Assembly: GCA_003260075.1 (NCBI GenBank)
Contig: QLIY01000116.1
Coordinates: forward strand, 124,001 to 188,000
Length of the DNA: 64,000 nucleotides
DNA from: Phallusia mammillata
Lineage: Eukaryota; Chordata; Ascidiacea; Phlebobranchia; Ascidiidae
Reading direction: 5' to 3'
Program-made: the position numbers and the translations under genes
Part shown: positions 1 to 12,000 of the stretch, piece after piece
Numbering within the stretch: position 1 is the first letter of the stretch
Layout: each line of letters begins with the position of its first letter
The notes under the pieces: model-generated
Databases searched by the model: none
Told to the model about the DNA's origin: nothing
Seen by the model: the letters and a program-made list of their open reading frames with translations, nothing else

Positions 1-1875
1 TTCCCTTCGTCCATTGCGGAACAATAATTCAACGGCTTTCAACTGTCCCATCAGTCGGTCACGAGTGAATGAAACTCTTCGCACCGTAAAATTGGTTTTA
101 CGGCCAACTGACTGCCAGGCTGTCCGCAACATCCTTTGCTTTCCGCTGGAACGTCACGCTGCTTTTCATCATAGCTCACCCCAGGCTTCCTAGGCCCCGT
201 CCGTCATAAGCCGAACACAAGTACCTCGTTAAGGGATGCTTTCGTAGTTACAATGTATTGTTAAACTGTTTCGAATTCGGAGCTGAGGTCATTTAGGAGC
301 AACGCATATTTTTCCAAACAAAACCGTTAAGACTTTGTGACGTTTGTAGTGAAAATTCCTTTGCTTTTCTGCACCGTTGAAGTACGCAATTCACAAAGTG
401 CTTTGTGGACAAGGCTGATGAGAAACGTGTCGTTTATTGGCGATGTGTATTTAGTTGGGTAGTACCGCATCAACCGCATTACATCAAGTTTAACGAATTC
501 CCCGAAATAACTCCGCCATTCAGCAAGAGGTATTGGAGAAATGTCGGTTCAAGCCCAAACACACATTACATCACTTCTTCATAACTTGAGTGCCGTTATT
601 ACTTAGCATCGAGCCACGCACGTACGGTATTGGTTATGTGGGCAAGTTGGTACAGGGCGGGCGTTTGAATTCAGTTCTTACTCGTACAGGTAGAGCAGTA
701 CGCAGTTCAGGATATGCGTGGGCCAAGCATGTTTACTTACGCCTTTTTACAGGTGTTGGCACGTAAGTTTTTTTTATCCATGAAGTCATAACATGTAGCT
801 ACTAGATTGTACGCTTTTATATAGATGCACACTGCAAAAGTTATCACGTCTTGGTGTTTAATTATGTTTGGTAGTTGCCAGGCTATTTTTATGGGTCTGC
901 TTGGTCATGTTTCAGTTCTATTTGAATGTTACCTTTGTACATTAGTTAATGATCTCGTTTAAACCAGGAATAAGAATTAGTGTACTACGTGATAAGCTAC
1001 ATACGCCTCATTAACCTGATGTTTACTAATGACGTAATGTTTGATTACGTCATACCTCAATTGCGGTCGTGGCGAGAATTGAACAGTGCTCAGTCTGTTG
1101 TGTTCTTATCACGGATTTTTTTATCGCACATCCGTTTATGCGCGGTGATTACCTGTAAAGTAGATTTAGGCCGGCTTGTAATGTTTAATTTGTTAATTTT
1201 TAAAAATTTGATGCTTGAACCTTCGGTTCTGAAATTTTTTTATCGTGAGAACTAATTTGCACAAGGCTGGGACCAATGCTCACTATAAAAAATCGTGAGC
1301 AAAAGAGCGTTTCTTATTGCAAGAAAAGGTGGCACGTTAAGTAAACGCCCAATATCGCCACAAAATCACACAAGTATTGCATTACGCCCTACAGTAATTT
1401 GGTGATTCAATCTAATCCAGCAATTTTCCCGTGCGCACAACGCGCTCTTCGTTTCCCGGGGGGCATTGTTTTGTAAACTTCCGCTGATCTTGAGAATAAA
1501 CGCCGCACATCTGCCAAAGAATTATGACGTAACAATACGCTACGTGAGCTCCGTCAGTGCCGTTAAGAATATCAAACACTTGATTTAGTGCCACATTTGG
1601 GGGCAAAGTTCAAACAAATGTTTGCATTTACATATTTTCTTTGTTTAAACTGTATGAAGTAAAAAAAATATCTTCGCAATTCTCCAATATATCGTCAGCT
1701 TATAAAGTACAGTATCGGGAGATTTTATATTGTTATTGTACGCTAGCATTTCGCGAAAAATTAAACCGATTGATTTCCTGGTAATCTCGTTTTCACGACA
1801 AGCAAAGTTCGGTGGCGAACTATTTGTGACGTAAACACTGTGCATTGTTCGTTCAATAGTCAGTGGATTGCATTA

Positions 1876-1895
1876 CGAAGTTGACGTCAACTTCG
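1876..1895. repeat. 20-bp perfect palindrome centred on TGACGTCA
   Basis: CGAAGTTGACGTCAACTTCG reads the same on both strands without a spacer. Its core is the cAMP-response/ATF-type 8-mer TGACGTCA. No gene start is visible nearby, so a regulatory role is only a possibility. Confidence 0.6.
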
Positions 1896-4796
1896 AACAT
1901 TGCATATCTTAACGCCAAAAGGCCCACTCACAATGATTTAGACACGGAGGTGTGGGAAATTAGCAAAACCTCTCCCACGCATCCTGAACACAGAAACCGG
2001 TTAGGATATGTGTATTATGTAGGTTGTGGAATTATGCAGGACATTTTGTGTTTGCTAAAGAATGTCGTCTGTGTTAACAAGATCCGGACGAGACGAGAAG
2101 TCATTTGGTTTGACGTTACCCAGATGAGACTCAGCAAAAAGCGAATGGCGTCAAGTGGTCTTATGTCAGGCGCCACACACTGACAGGGTGTGAGTGTTCG
2201 CAGCTAGCTTTATGTTTTTCCATCCTGGGAGGCGGCATGCTTTAAGCTCTGAACATAAAAATGCGGCCATAGCGTTTCCGTCAACTCCAAGCAAAAGTAT
2301 GTTCAGTTATTATTCAAGTTACATAGCACAGCTTCTCAAGAACGGTATTTTTCTAAAAAATACGTGTATTTAAGCTTAATAGTTGTTAAGAAAGTTTCAG
2401 CTTGCTATTAACTTTTGTGGGGTTAGTAAAAATTTTGAAAAATATTACTCTATTGTTCACGAGTTTGTGGCTAATATTTAACGACGGGCTTTGGCGCCCT
2501 GAAAGGTCATAATATTTGCTCCCAAATTTTAAAAGTTTTACAGTTAAGCTCCGAACCTAAGACCGTCAAATATGAGTAGCACATCGTGTAGGTTAATATT
2601 TGCAAAAAGTATATTAAGAATTGCCAGTCCATTCATTCTAAATATTTAATAAAAATGTCATTATAATGAGATTAAGAAAAACGTGGTTTTAAAATATATG
2701 CATCAATCAATCTAAAGTAACTACAATGACAATGCAAATTCTGGAAACGCTTTACGATAAAGTTGTATGCATGCTATTTATGTGCACATCATTTCGAACC
2801 ATTTAGTTTCATAGGAAGTCGATCATCAGTAGGTGTTAATTATAAACGCGTGGTCCATTATCTCTGAATTGCCATTCTTGTTTCGCGGTATATATAATCC
2901 ATTTCAAATGGGTTCATTTGGACATTAATGTCAAAGTACAGAAAACTAGGTAAAAAACTGCAGAAGCATTGTACTACGGTGTTAAGAAAGTAAGATTTTT
3001 AGTGCACTATAGTATTTGTGTATATTGGCAAACAATGGTACATTTTAAGTCGATTTTAAAATACGTTATTATAACAAAAGGCGTATAATAGTTGCAGCTA
3101 CGCCCTGTAGATGGTTTTGACCTTTTAAGTTACTCAAGAATGAAAAAAAACGGAATATGCCCAACTGCGGTTTGAATTGTGACGTAAATGCAGGGTTCAG
3201 CATCCTACAAGCAGTGTAGAGTTATTTGCATAGTAGTGCATTGATGTGGTCGCAAGTTACCAGGGTAGCGAAGTCTTACTAATCGCTCTTGTCCCGTAAT
3301 GACATGTTACAAACGAGGGCTGTAAAACCACTGCTGACGCCACACTTGCATTGCGGATTAGCAAACGTCGAAAACACGTGGTTATGGCGCCCTTTGTACT
3401 GGTCATAATCGTAAAAGACCAAGCAGGAAAACTCTGTGTTCCGTTACAATTGAATAGCCGTTGGACGAATTTAGTAGCAGCTGAGAGATTTCAAACAGAA
3501 GACCATTATATGGCATGAAAAAAAGTATACAGAATACAGTGTAGATATGAATGCTGTACTATGAATGCTGTTTTGGGTTCTCAAAAATCTGTGTTAAGGT
3601 TTTCAAGTGAGCTGAGTTGACCTTTAGTTTTCCGTTGATATATGTCAAAGGTATAGAGAAACATGTTGCGTGATAACAACATTCGTGCGAAGGGTAATTA
3701 CACGCTTTAGGTCTTGTCTTGGTACGGGAGTGCCTGTATGTTTGTGGCGTGGGGCGCTTCGCGATTATACGGTGAATAAAATTGTCAAAATTGAACGTTT
3801 GAACATCTGGGTTGCCAAGAGAGGCTGCTGCGAGGTTAAAACCGCTGTCGATCGCCTAATTCCGTTGTAACAAACATCCTGTCTGTTGAACCCTCACTGA
3901 TAGAAAGATATAGTCGAGATGCAGAATGTTATACTGTCAGCAATTCGATGTGCACTGTGTTTTAGAACTATGAAAGCCATAGCGTTGTGTTTGTTAAGTT
4001 GCTTTTTCTTTATGTGTGATAGCTTTTCTCTTTAGAACGCGGGAGGATTGATTGGAACTAAAATTGTTGTAAAGCTTACGTATATAGTGAATACCATTTG
4101 TTGGTCATGTGAAGTGATAATAATGACACGTGCACAAAAAAACTAGATATAGAAGTTCTCTGGCAGTTTTGTTTTTGATACTCAACATGGTTAAGCATTG
4201 GAAGGCCGAAAAACAAATCGTTTATACCTGAAATAAGGCCAAAAAACTTTCAAATATTCACGCGTTCAGTTGTCTATATTTAGGTCTCAAATGAACCTGA
4301 GGTATCCCGCGCTCACCGATCATAAATACCCACCTATACCATCAGCCTCGGATTACTGGGTTCGGCTGTTTAGGGCGCAACTTCGGCGTTTATAAGGTGC
4401 GCCGTCACGATACTGTGAGCCCAAATGCAGGTGAAAAGGCCAAAAGTTTGACGTCAAGCCTTGTTGCCCCCTTGCTCTTCCCCAACCTGCCACCACCACC
4501 GCACAATGTTGGTTTAATTCGCGCTCCGGTGTCATTAACGTCAAGTGGCGATCTCCTTAAAAGGTCACGCTGTTTTCCGACATGTTGTAACTAGCAGATA
4601 ACTCGGCGCAAAAAAGACGCCAGATTATCTCCTTGTTTCTGTGTCGAAGCCCTGCATCCGCTGCCACCAGTTTTATTGCAGCAAGTTAACAAGCTTGACG
4701 TTTTGCTGATTGCCTACTGACGCCGTCTTCCACTGTTTTGGTTTGTTTGTTGTCTGTAGGTTCTAGGAGTGTCCAGACGACCGCTGCAGTTCGTTG

Positions 4797-5175
4797 CAGA
4801 ACGAATTTTGGCAAGACTTTATTGTGTACTGACTAGATTAGACAGGGGAACGTGTAGCAATTAGGATACATTAGATTCGCAAACTATATACGTTCGGTAA
4901 AATTGTCAGAAGGTTTATGAAACGATCTAACAAGAAGTTTTTGGTCTTCAGTTTGCGCCCCGTGTGTAGCACGTTTGAAGGGGGGGGGGCTACAGAACGA
5001 ATTTTGGCAAGACTTTATTGTGTACTGACTAGATTAGACGGGGGAACGTGTAGCAATTAGGATACATTAGATTCGCAAACTATGTACGTTCGGTAAAATT
5101 GTCAGAAGGTTTATGAAACGATCTAAAAAGAAGTTTTTGGTCTTCAGTTTGCGCCCCGTGTGTAGCACGTTTGAA
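4797..5175. repeat. Near-identical 183-bp copies joined by ten G (assembly-type junction 1)
   Basis: Bases 4797-4979 recur at 4993-5175 with about three substitutions. Ten G (4980-4989) plus three bases separate them. The pattern recurs eight more times in the window with the same linker, which fits unmerged overlapping contig ends around a placeholder gap better than a natural duplication. Confidence 0.8.
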
Positions 5176-5808
5176 TAGATGTCGTGACAAAGTCGTACTT
5201 GGTTCGCGTTTGCAATCACGTTTAGCAGTTTGGTGGCATTTGTGAAGAGGGACAGGTGCGTTCAACAAGCAATATTGTCTAACGAGCTTTTAACGACTGC
5301 TAAATGTTAGTAAACGTTCGTTGTGATATCTCATGCTCAGATAAGTTTTTGTGGTGAACAATTTTTATCTGTTCACTTGTTTACATCAAACAACACGAAA
5401 GAGGTAATCTTATATTGCGCCCGGGTAATTGCGAACAATTTGCGCAGGTCTTTGATGCCTCCAAGCACCTGTGGGTCTTACAGCATAGGTCGGAAAGTCC
5501 AATAAACGCACAAGAAACCAAATCGTATTAGAAAATCGCGTCGTTAGTGTTCAAGCAATTTTACGACGCCTTTTATTTCAAAAGAGCACGCGGAAATTCT
5601 AGAATCGATCATAATTTCGCCTGACCGGTGGGCGCTTTGTATTTCTAACCCGGATTTCGCCGACTGACCGGTGATTTGGCGATCGTCCACTGATTGTCCG
5701 GCACCGCTTTACGACCGCAGAGCGAGCTACGAGTTAAATTGCTTGAACATAAGTCGAAAGTGGACGCTTGTTGTGTGTGCCGCAGTTTGGCCAACGGCTC
5801 GGTCTTTG

Positions 5809-5841
5809 ATGTCGGATTTATCGGAAGCTGAGATCGACTCT
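5809..5841 (+). CDS. Possible 5' exon start cut by an 80-G gap
   Basis: An ATG at 5809 opens the frame MSDLSEAEIDS, which then runs directly into the 80-G block. The acidic, serine-containing start looks protein-like, and the frame is open upstream to 5671. I cannot find the matching donor because the sequence is replaced by G. It could be a first exon of the downstream tensin gene or chance. This is a weak call, made only from the local frame. Confidence 0.15.

Positions 5842-5921
<80 letters not shown>
5842..5921. other. Run of exactly 80 G, probable encoded gap
   Basis: Eighty consecutive G with no interruption is not credible as a stable natural homopolymer. It is a multiple of the ten-G linker found elsewhere. 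The flanks are not duplicated here, which fits a true gap of estimated positive length, whereas the ten-G linkers mark contigs that overlap. Any translation through it as polyglycine should be ignored. Confidence 0.75.
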
Positions 5922-5923
<2 letters not shown>

Positions 5924-7552
5924 GCGGCGGGTTGCTGTTCGAACAAAGGCGACTGACAGATGTCGTCCTGACGTTGTTTAAGCCCCTACGCGCGTGGCTT
6001 TTATGTGATTACGCATGTTTTCAGGGTATTACAATCACGTGGTTGGGTAATCTCAGCATGCAAGATGGCCTGCCTGCAGATAAAGTTTTGCGAATGCCAA
6101 CAAGCAGTGCCTCGGTTGGCTTGAGAGATAGCGCTGTTTATGTGTAACTTGAGTTGCAAAAGGTTTTCATTTCGATTATTAAAAGTGTCAGTACAGTGTT
6201 TGAAAGTAAAGGTACGGAATAATTTCATTTTCTTGATCGTTTGTTTTTCGCTTCGAACCGGAAATCCGCGTTAAATAAACAAACAAGGTCAAGACGTTAA
6301 TCTGTCCCAGTTCCGTTGATCAATGTAAAGTAGGAAGAACTGTGGCAGTAAGGTGTGAGTTCATTCTCACACTTCAAACAATGGTTTTACTTTCCACACC
6401 TGTACATACAAATATGTAGAAACCAGCGCAGTGGGCGGTTTCATCACCACTCATTAAAACCAATTAGCCCACGTGTATGGGCTACCATGACAAAAGTGCG
6501 CCCAGCGGAGCTTTGTGGCAAATCGAATCTAGTCTCAATGGTGATCGCGTGGCGTCCATTGATAGGCAGTCGTCTGGCGCGCCGTTCCCAGTTTAGGCGG
6601 GAAAGTGCACATTCCCATCATATATTTCCCACAGTATGTGAGGAAATGCCGCGCCTGTCGCCAGGTAGAAGGAATTGGCATGACATAATGCACTGTTCAG
6701 TTCATTGGTGCGTGATCTTTGATGGTTTGTAGTGTTAGCTGCCAGGTGTTTTAGGCTTTCGTTTGTTGTTGTAGCTAGGGACAGTATGTGACTGCGGAAA
6801 CTTGCCGCCTGAAATGATATTGATATATTTGTAGACTCAGCAAGGAGGCAATTACAGACAGTAAGCGGAAGCGAGAGTGTAGTTCCTGGGAAAGTTTGAA
6901 AGTAGTTCCTGCAGCTTTCTCCTTAGCAAGTGAAACGGGATTCATATCTTCACAGGATTTTCCCAATTGTGTTCTAGCAACAAACAGGAAAATCCAAGTT
7001 TAGTGTTTAAAATCTTCGACGTAGGTTTCCCCCGACTTGTAATTCTGACAATGTATATTTGTTATTTCAAAGACCAGACTACAAACGAATTAAAGTTAGG
7101 CAGATTAAACAGTATATGGACGCAAATTGGGACATCTTTTAAGTATATTTACTCTTACAGGATTTTTCTCAGCTTCTTGTCTTGTGGTACATTTAAATAA
7201 ACAGAAGCTTTATCTGACTTTACCAAAGCTTCAGTTCGTCAACCCAAGCAGCCTCTACAATCTTTTGCGTCTGTTTTTTGGTGTCCAGTTTCCCAACCTG
7301 TCTCGGAATTTCAGCTTATCCGGGACCGCAGATTTAGTGCCGCCGCCAAGAGACCCAGCGACTAAATCCCTAAAATTCCGGCGCCAATCCATCACGCGCG
7401 ACCGGAAGCAAGCGCTTTGGAACACCGGGATTGTGACGTAGGCATGAGGATTACAGAGCCGGTGGAACGTGGTCCTAGCCACCAGGAAAATTCAGATTAC
7501 ATCATACTTAATATAATGCCGAGTGATACAAAAGGTACATGACTTAACTATC

Positions 7553-7781
7553 AAAGTGTTTAGTTGTGAGTCTCGTGTCAAAAATTTTGCAATTCAATAG
7601 ATCATATCTTTGGATTGCAAACTTCTGAAAAACTATTATTTCGTAATATAGTCAAATAAATGGGGGGGGGGGAAAGTGTTTAGTTGTGAGTCTCGTGTCA
7701 ACAATTTTGCAATTCAATAGATCATATCTTTGCATTGCAAACTTCTGAAAAACTATTATTTCGTAATATAGTCAAATAAAT
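7553..7781. repeat. Near-identical 109-bp copies joined by eleven G (junction 2)
   Basis: Bases 7553-7661 recur at 7673-7781 with two substitutions, separated by G at 7662-7672. It has the same architecture as the other G-linked duplications and lies in non-coding sequence upstream of tensin. Confidence 0.8.
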
Positions 7782-9033
7782 CTAAGCAATCTTAAAAACC
7801 TTTTAGCTTAATAAATGCGACTTAACAAATACATTGTCTCAGTAACAACACACCTTCTTTCAACAATGTTTCGATCACTTGTTTTGACAGCAGTTGATAA
7901 AAACACACATTTTGCCGCGTTCCAATAAAACTAGGACTCCCACTGGTTTTATGCAAACAAACAGTGGTGGCAATTTTAATCCCAGGTCAGACTTACCTCC
8001 TGAAATAACGAAATCGCGTGACAACTATAAGTAAAGGCCAACAGCTGACTGGTGACCCCGCCTTTCCCTTGTTGCTGTTGATTGACGCCACATTTTTGCT
8101 TAACATTCAATTTCCTCTCTTATGACAACATCCTCTTTGCGTCTTACATCTGTCCCTGCCTAAGCGGGTTTTGATTGACAGTTCAGCATCGTGTGGTCAA
8201 CAATACTAGAAGGCTAGTTTCTGTTCTGTGGCCGAAGCGGGGGACAATAGACCTATTGCGGTTCAAGAACGGTTCCGTGTTATTTTTGAGGTGCTGGGAG
8301 TTTGAGGCTGGGCTTACACCCACGGGCCAGTTCGGAAGAAAGACTTTTTAAATATGATTCGATCGGGCCCACGGCCACTTGTTTGTCTTCAGCAAAAACA
8401 TTGTTCCATATCCAGAGTCAATATTTGATTTGCTGGAGTGCACGAGTTTTTGTTTCCATTTTTCGTCTCCGCTTTCTCTCTATCCATGATCAAACATGTG
8501 AAGTCAGTTGAGAATTATAACTGCTCTAGGTACCACAAAAAGGTCATTATCCAAAATTCTTGATAAAAAAACGTCCCTAAAAATGCAGTAAACAAATATT
8601 ACCTGAAAGAAACATTGAGCTATAAGGAAGCAAAATCACATCATAGACAGGGTACAAGTCGTTTCCTTAAAACCTAATTGGCTTATCACATCAAAGGACG
8701 CCGCGTACGTATTTACTGACCACAACGGATGGGTTAGTCACGGTTGTCCGGAAGAAAACTTAAAACACCGTTTTCTCTTTCGCTCGCATTTGCGGCTACG
8801 TCAACAGGTCGGCCCAACAAAACATGGCTTAATTGAAATTCGCTGTACAGCCGCAACGTTACGTCTATTTCTGCTGTAATGATGACAAACATTAAACGTA
8901 CTGCTATTTGTGTGCGTTTGTGAACAAGTAATGGTATATGTGGTTGTTATTTATACTTGACGGTTTATATTTAAATGTAAATAACATACGGTTCAAGTAT
9001 AAATTGATTAATATTTTGTGTTTTTATTTTCAG

Positions 9034-12000
9034 TTCGTTCCCAGCTCCATGGCGCCACCAAGCCACAAACCAACATTTCCCCGATGACGTCATCACATCA
9101 TTTCGCCAACGGAATTTCGACCAACACAAGTCAAGTTATGACGAAAGACACCCTTCTTATGTCGTCACAAAACAGGTACCTTATCAGACAGATAAAAATC
9201 TTTCAAACGCCGTAACACAGAACGAGACAGGAATAAACTGTTTGGGTTTGAATTTTCCATGTCGTGACCTTTACGTTTCCTTATGGGATAAAAAGGTTAC
9301 ATCAGGTCACTTTTTTACTGGCACTGTTACTAGTGTCAACTATGGTTTACATTCAAACTGCAGCAGGAGCGATGAGTTTTATCCCTAAAAGAGGAAAGGT
9401 TCCATTCGTTTTATGGCAGTCGCGTGTATTTACCGTATTTTGTAACTGATCCAGAGCGTCGATGTTAAATGGGTGTGTGGGTTACAGGCGGGAAGCTATT
9501 TATAAATATCAACTATCAGTGAAAGCGAGCCGATCCAATGTGTTGCCGTGTAACTTGACCTGATGATACAGCGATGCGAGGGAAGACTGTTCAAACTGTT
9601 TGGCACATCGTTGAGATAGGAAATTTTTCGTCTGTGCGTAAGATGTTGTTGCCCGTGGTAGCACTGTCCGCGTAGAGTGTAATAGTTGTTTTTGGGAGTA
9701 AAGGTCAGTGGAGTTTTTTGTTTGCACGGATGCAATTCGTGGAAACAGTTCTGTGTCATGAAACAGATTAGTTCGGTGAAATGGCCGTCAAAGAAGGTTA
9801 GATTTGTGCTGTTTTGCCAAGCATTGTATCACATTTTTAGCACTTTGAATATAGTACCTGATATGTATGAAGTTATAAAGCCCAAATTTCCCCAAAACGC
9901 CCAAATTTTGTTATTAACAGACAGTAGTCACAGAAACAGGTTAGACACTGTGGGAAATCTTGGAAACCAGTTGGGCCAACTTGTCACCAACAAGTGGTTT
10001 GCTATGATGTGTGACATGACGTAAGTTTTCGACAGATCACATTGAAAGGCGACATTTACACGCCTTTAGTTGTCGGGAGATAGGCCAAGCAGAGGAAATG
10101 TCGTTCAAAATGTCATAGCAATAGCACAAAGCGAGGTCTGGCTGCTTGTTTACGAAACAGTTGCACAGAAGCTTTCTTTCAGTTTATATTCGCTCGTTTG
10201 TATTAGTTGGAACAAAATATTTTTCAGTTTACATCAATGTTGTAAATATTCGTTTAGTCCGTTAGCTATACAATATAAATGCGTTTATCTTGTTTTTATC
10301 ACCTTTAAATCGGAAGTGATTAGTTTGTACCATATATACTTGTAAGTGGTTAGCATTGTCAGGCATTCATGCTAAACAAGAAATAACAGCTCGAGTCTGC
10401 AAAGTGAAAAAAAAAGTCGCTACTTTTTTAAGCTGTTTGTTAAGTTTTGGGTTTAAAAATAATTCACCCACTAAAAAGCAATTATGTAGTGTTTAAATTC
10501 CCAGGTTGCCTTGTAAATCATATAAAGCAATACTCAGCAACAACCTTTTTCGCGCTTTCCCGTTTGTGACGTACCGCAACAGCCGCGCGATGGTGACGTC
10601 ACTAGAGAAAGTAAATGTCCGACGTTGGTGACAAAGCGTTAATTGTTAGCACTTAATCTGTTTTGTGGCGTAACGGAATGCTTTTGTTTTTTCCATACCT
10701 GATGTTACGTGAATAGTCACAACTGCGTATGTTAACTATTGGATTGCTTGTGGTTAACTAAACGATTTCATATGTTCAAATGCAGGCATTTTAGAAAAGG
10801 CAGAACTGATGTAATAAGACGTTACTGAATTTGAATGCAACATGATCTATAGTTGACAGGCTCTGTGTTAGTCCTCGAAAGGTTAACATCGGTAAGCTAT
10901 ACATATACAGTCGCATGTATATTACATTCTAAGTTTCAGTTTTGAGATCAGTGCATATTGATAAAGATCTGGACGCGTATAGCTGGAGATTTTTTTCTTG
11001 GTATCGGGAATTTTTTAAACACACGTAGGCGTTGTAGTACGTCACAGAACGTTTCCTTTCACCGAAGCATCTATCTGAGCAGTGTAGATGTCGTCTGTAT
11101 TTTAACGTGTTGCGTAATTACGACGAATAGGTTCTACGTAGGATCGTGTAGAAATATTGCTGAATTGACATGTGCAATATGCTATGACCTGATGTTTGGA
11201 CTGTGTGCTCAGCTTATAATACTTCACTGTGTATTTGTTGGTTAGAGAGGCACAACGATGAAGCAGGCGCTGTTACGAATGTAAGTGTACGACTCAGGAA
11301 GGTAGCTTACAACGCTATACTGTACCGTGACCGGAAAGTAAAAGGCGCACAACGCTTTATCGCAAATAATGAAAATCATACGATTTTTAAATTTTTGCTC
11401 AACAAAGGGTTTTGTGATCTGTGGCAGTAACAATTTCTTTTTAGTTGAAAAAAAAACTGAAAAAAATCAAGTTTTGACAGATCATTTTTAAATTTAAAGT
11501 TTTGTGTTTTAGGTTGGAAGATCAGGCAAGGCAGCGTGAAAATGTGGGACTTATTCAACCTGGATCGGTAAGTACCTAACAAGTAGATGTTAGATTGCTA
11601 CAATAAAAGTTATGTTTGCTTGTAGCCATTCCTTGTCATATGCTTGTCGTATTTAAACGTGTGTTATGTTGTTTTTAGGGACACGGTCACATCTCCATGG
11701 ATACAGTGGTCACAGATGGCTACCCCGAGCAATTTAAACATGTGCCGCAAAACGGATGGGCCAATCAGGCCGGCTACAACGCTCAGATGCAGGGTCACGA
11801 AAATGGACAAAGATCTCCATGGGTTTACAATGGAGACAATTCAAGTCCCATAGCAACGACACCGAACACCAGAAGTCCCGTTGTGTCTTCTTTGGGACCT
11901 TCTTTGACTCCTCCAGCACTTGGATCGGGAGGAGTGTCTCCCTCCGGAACACGGAGCTTGACTGGAAGCAACGACTCCTTGCTGTCAGATGGGAGTGCCT

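Larger units (their letters stand above)
1..9033. other. Region upstream of the tensin exons, no supported gene
   Basis: I see no exon here with convincing protein similarity. The open frames are short and lack splice-consistent continuations. The region holds two local duplications joined by G runs (near 4980 and 7662), an 80-G run at 5842, and a 20-bp perfect palindrome at 1876. It may be the long 5' part of the tensin gene, because the first tensin exon I can trace (9034) begins with two bases of an incomplete codon and so needs an upstream exon or an alternative start. The sequence between 4350 and 6000 is richer in CG and could contain a promoter, but nothing fixes a start site. Confidence 0.5.

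Noticed and set aside
5671..6147. 158-residue open frame with a long polyglycine tract
   Set aside because: The glycine run is only the translation of the 80-G block, a probable encoded gap. The frame after it has no similarity and no splice support.
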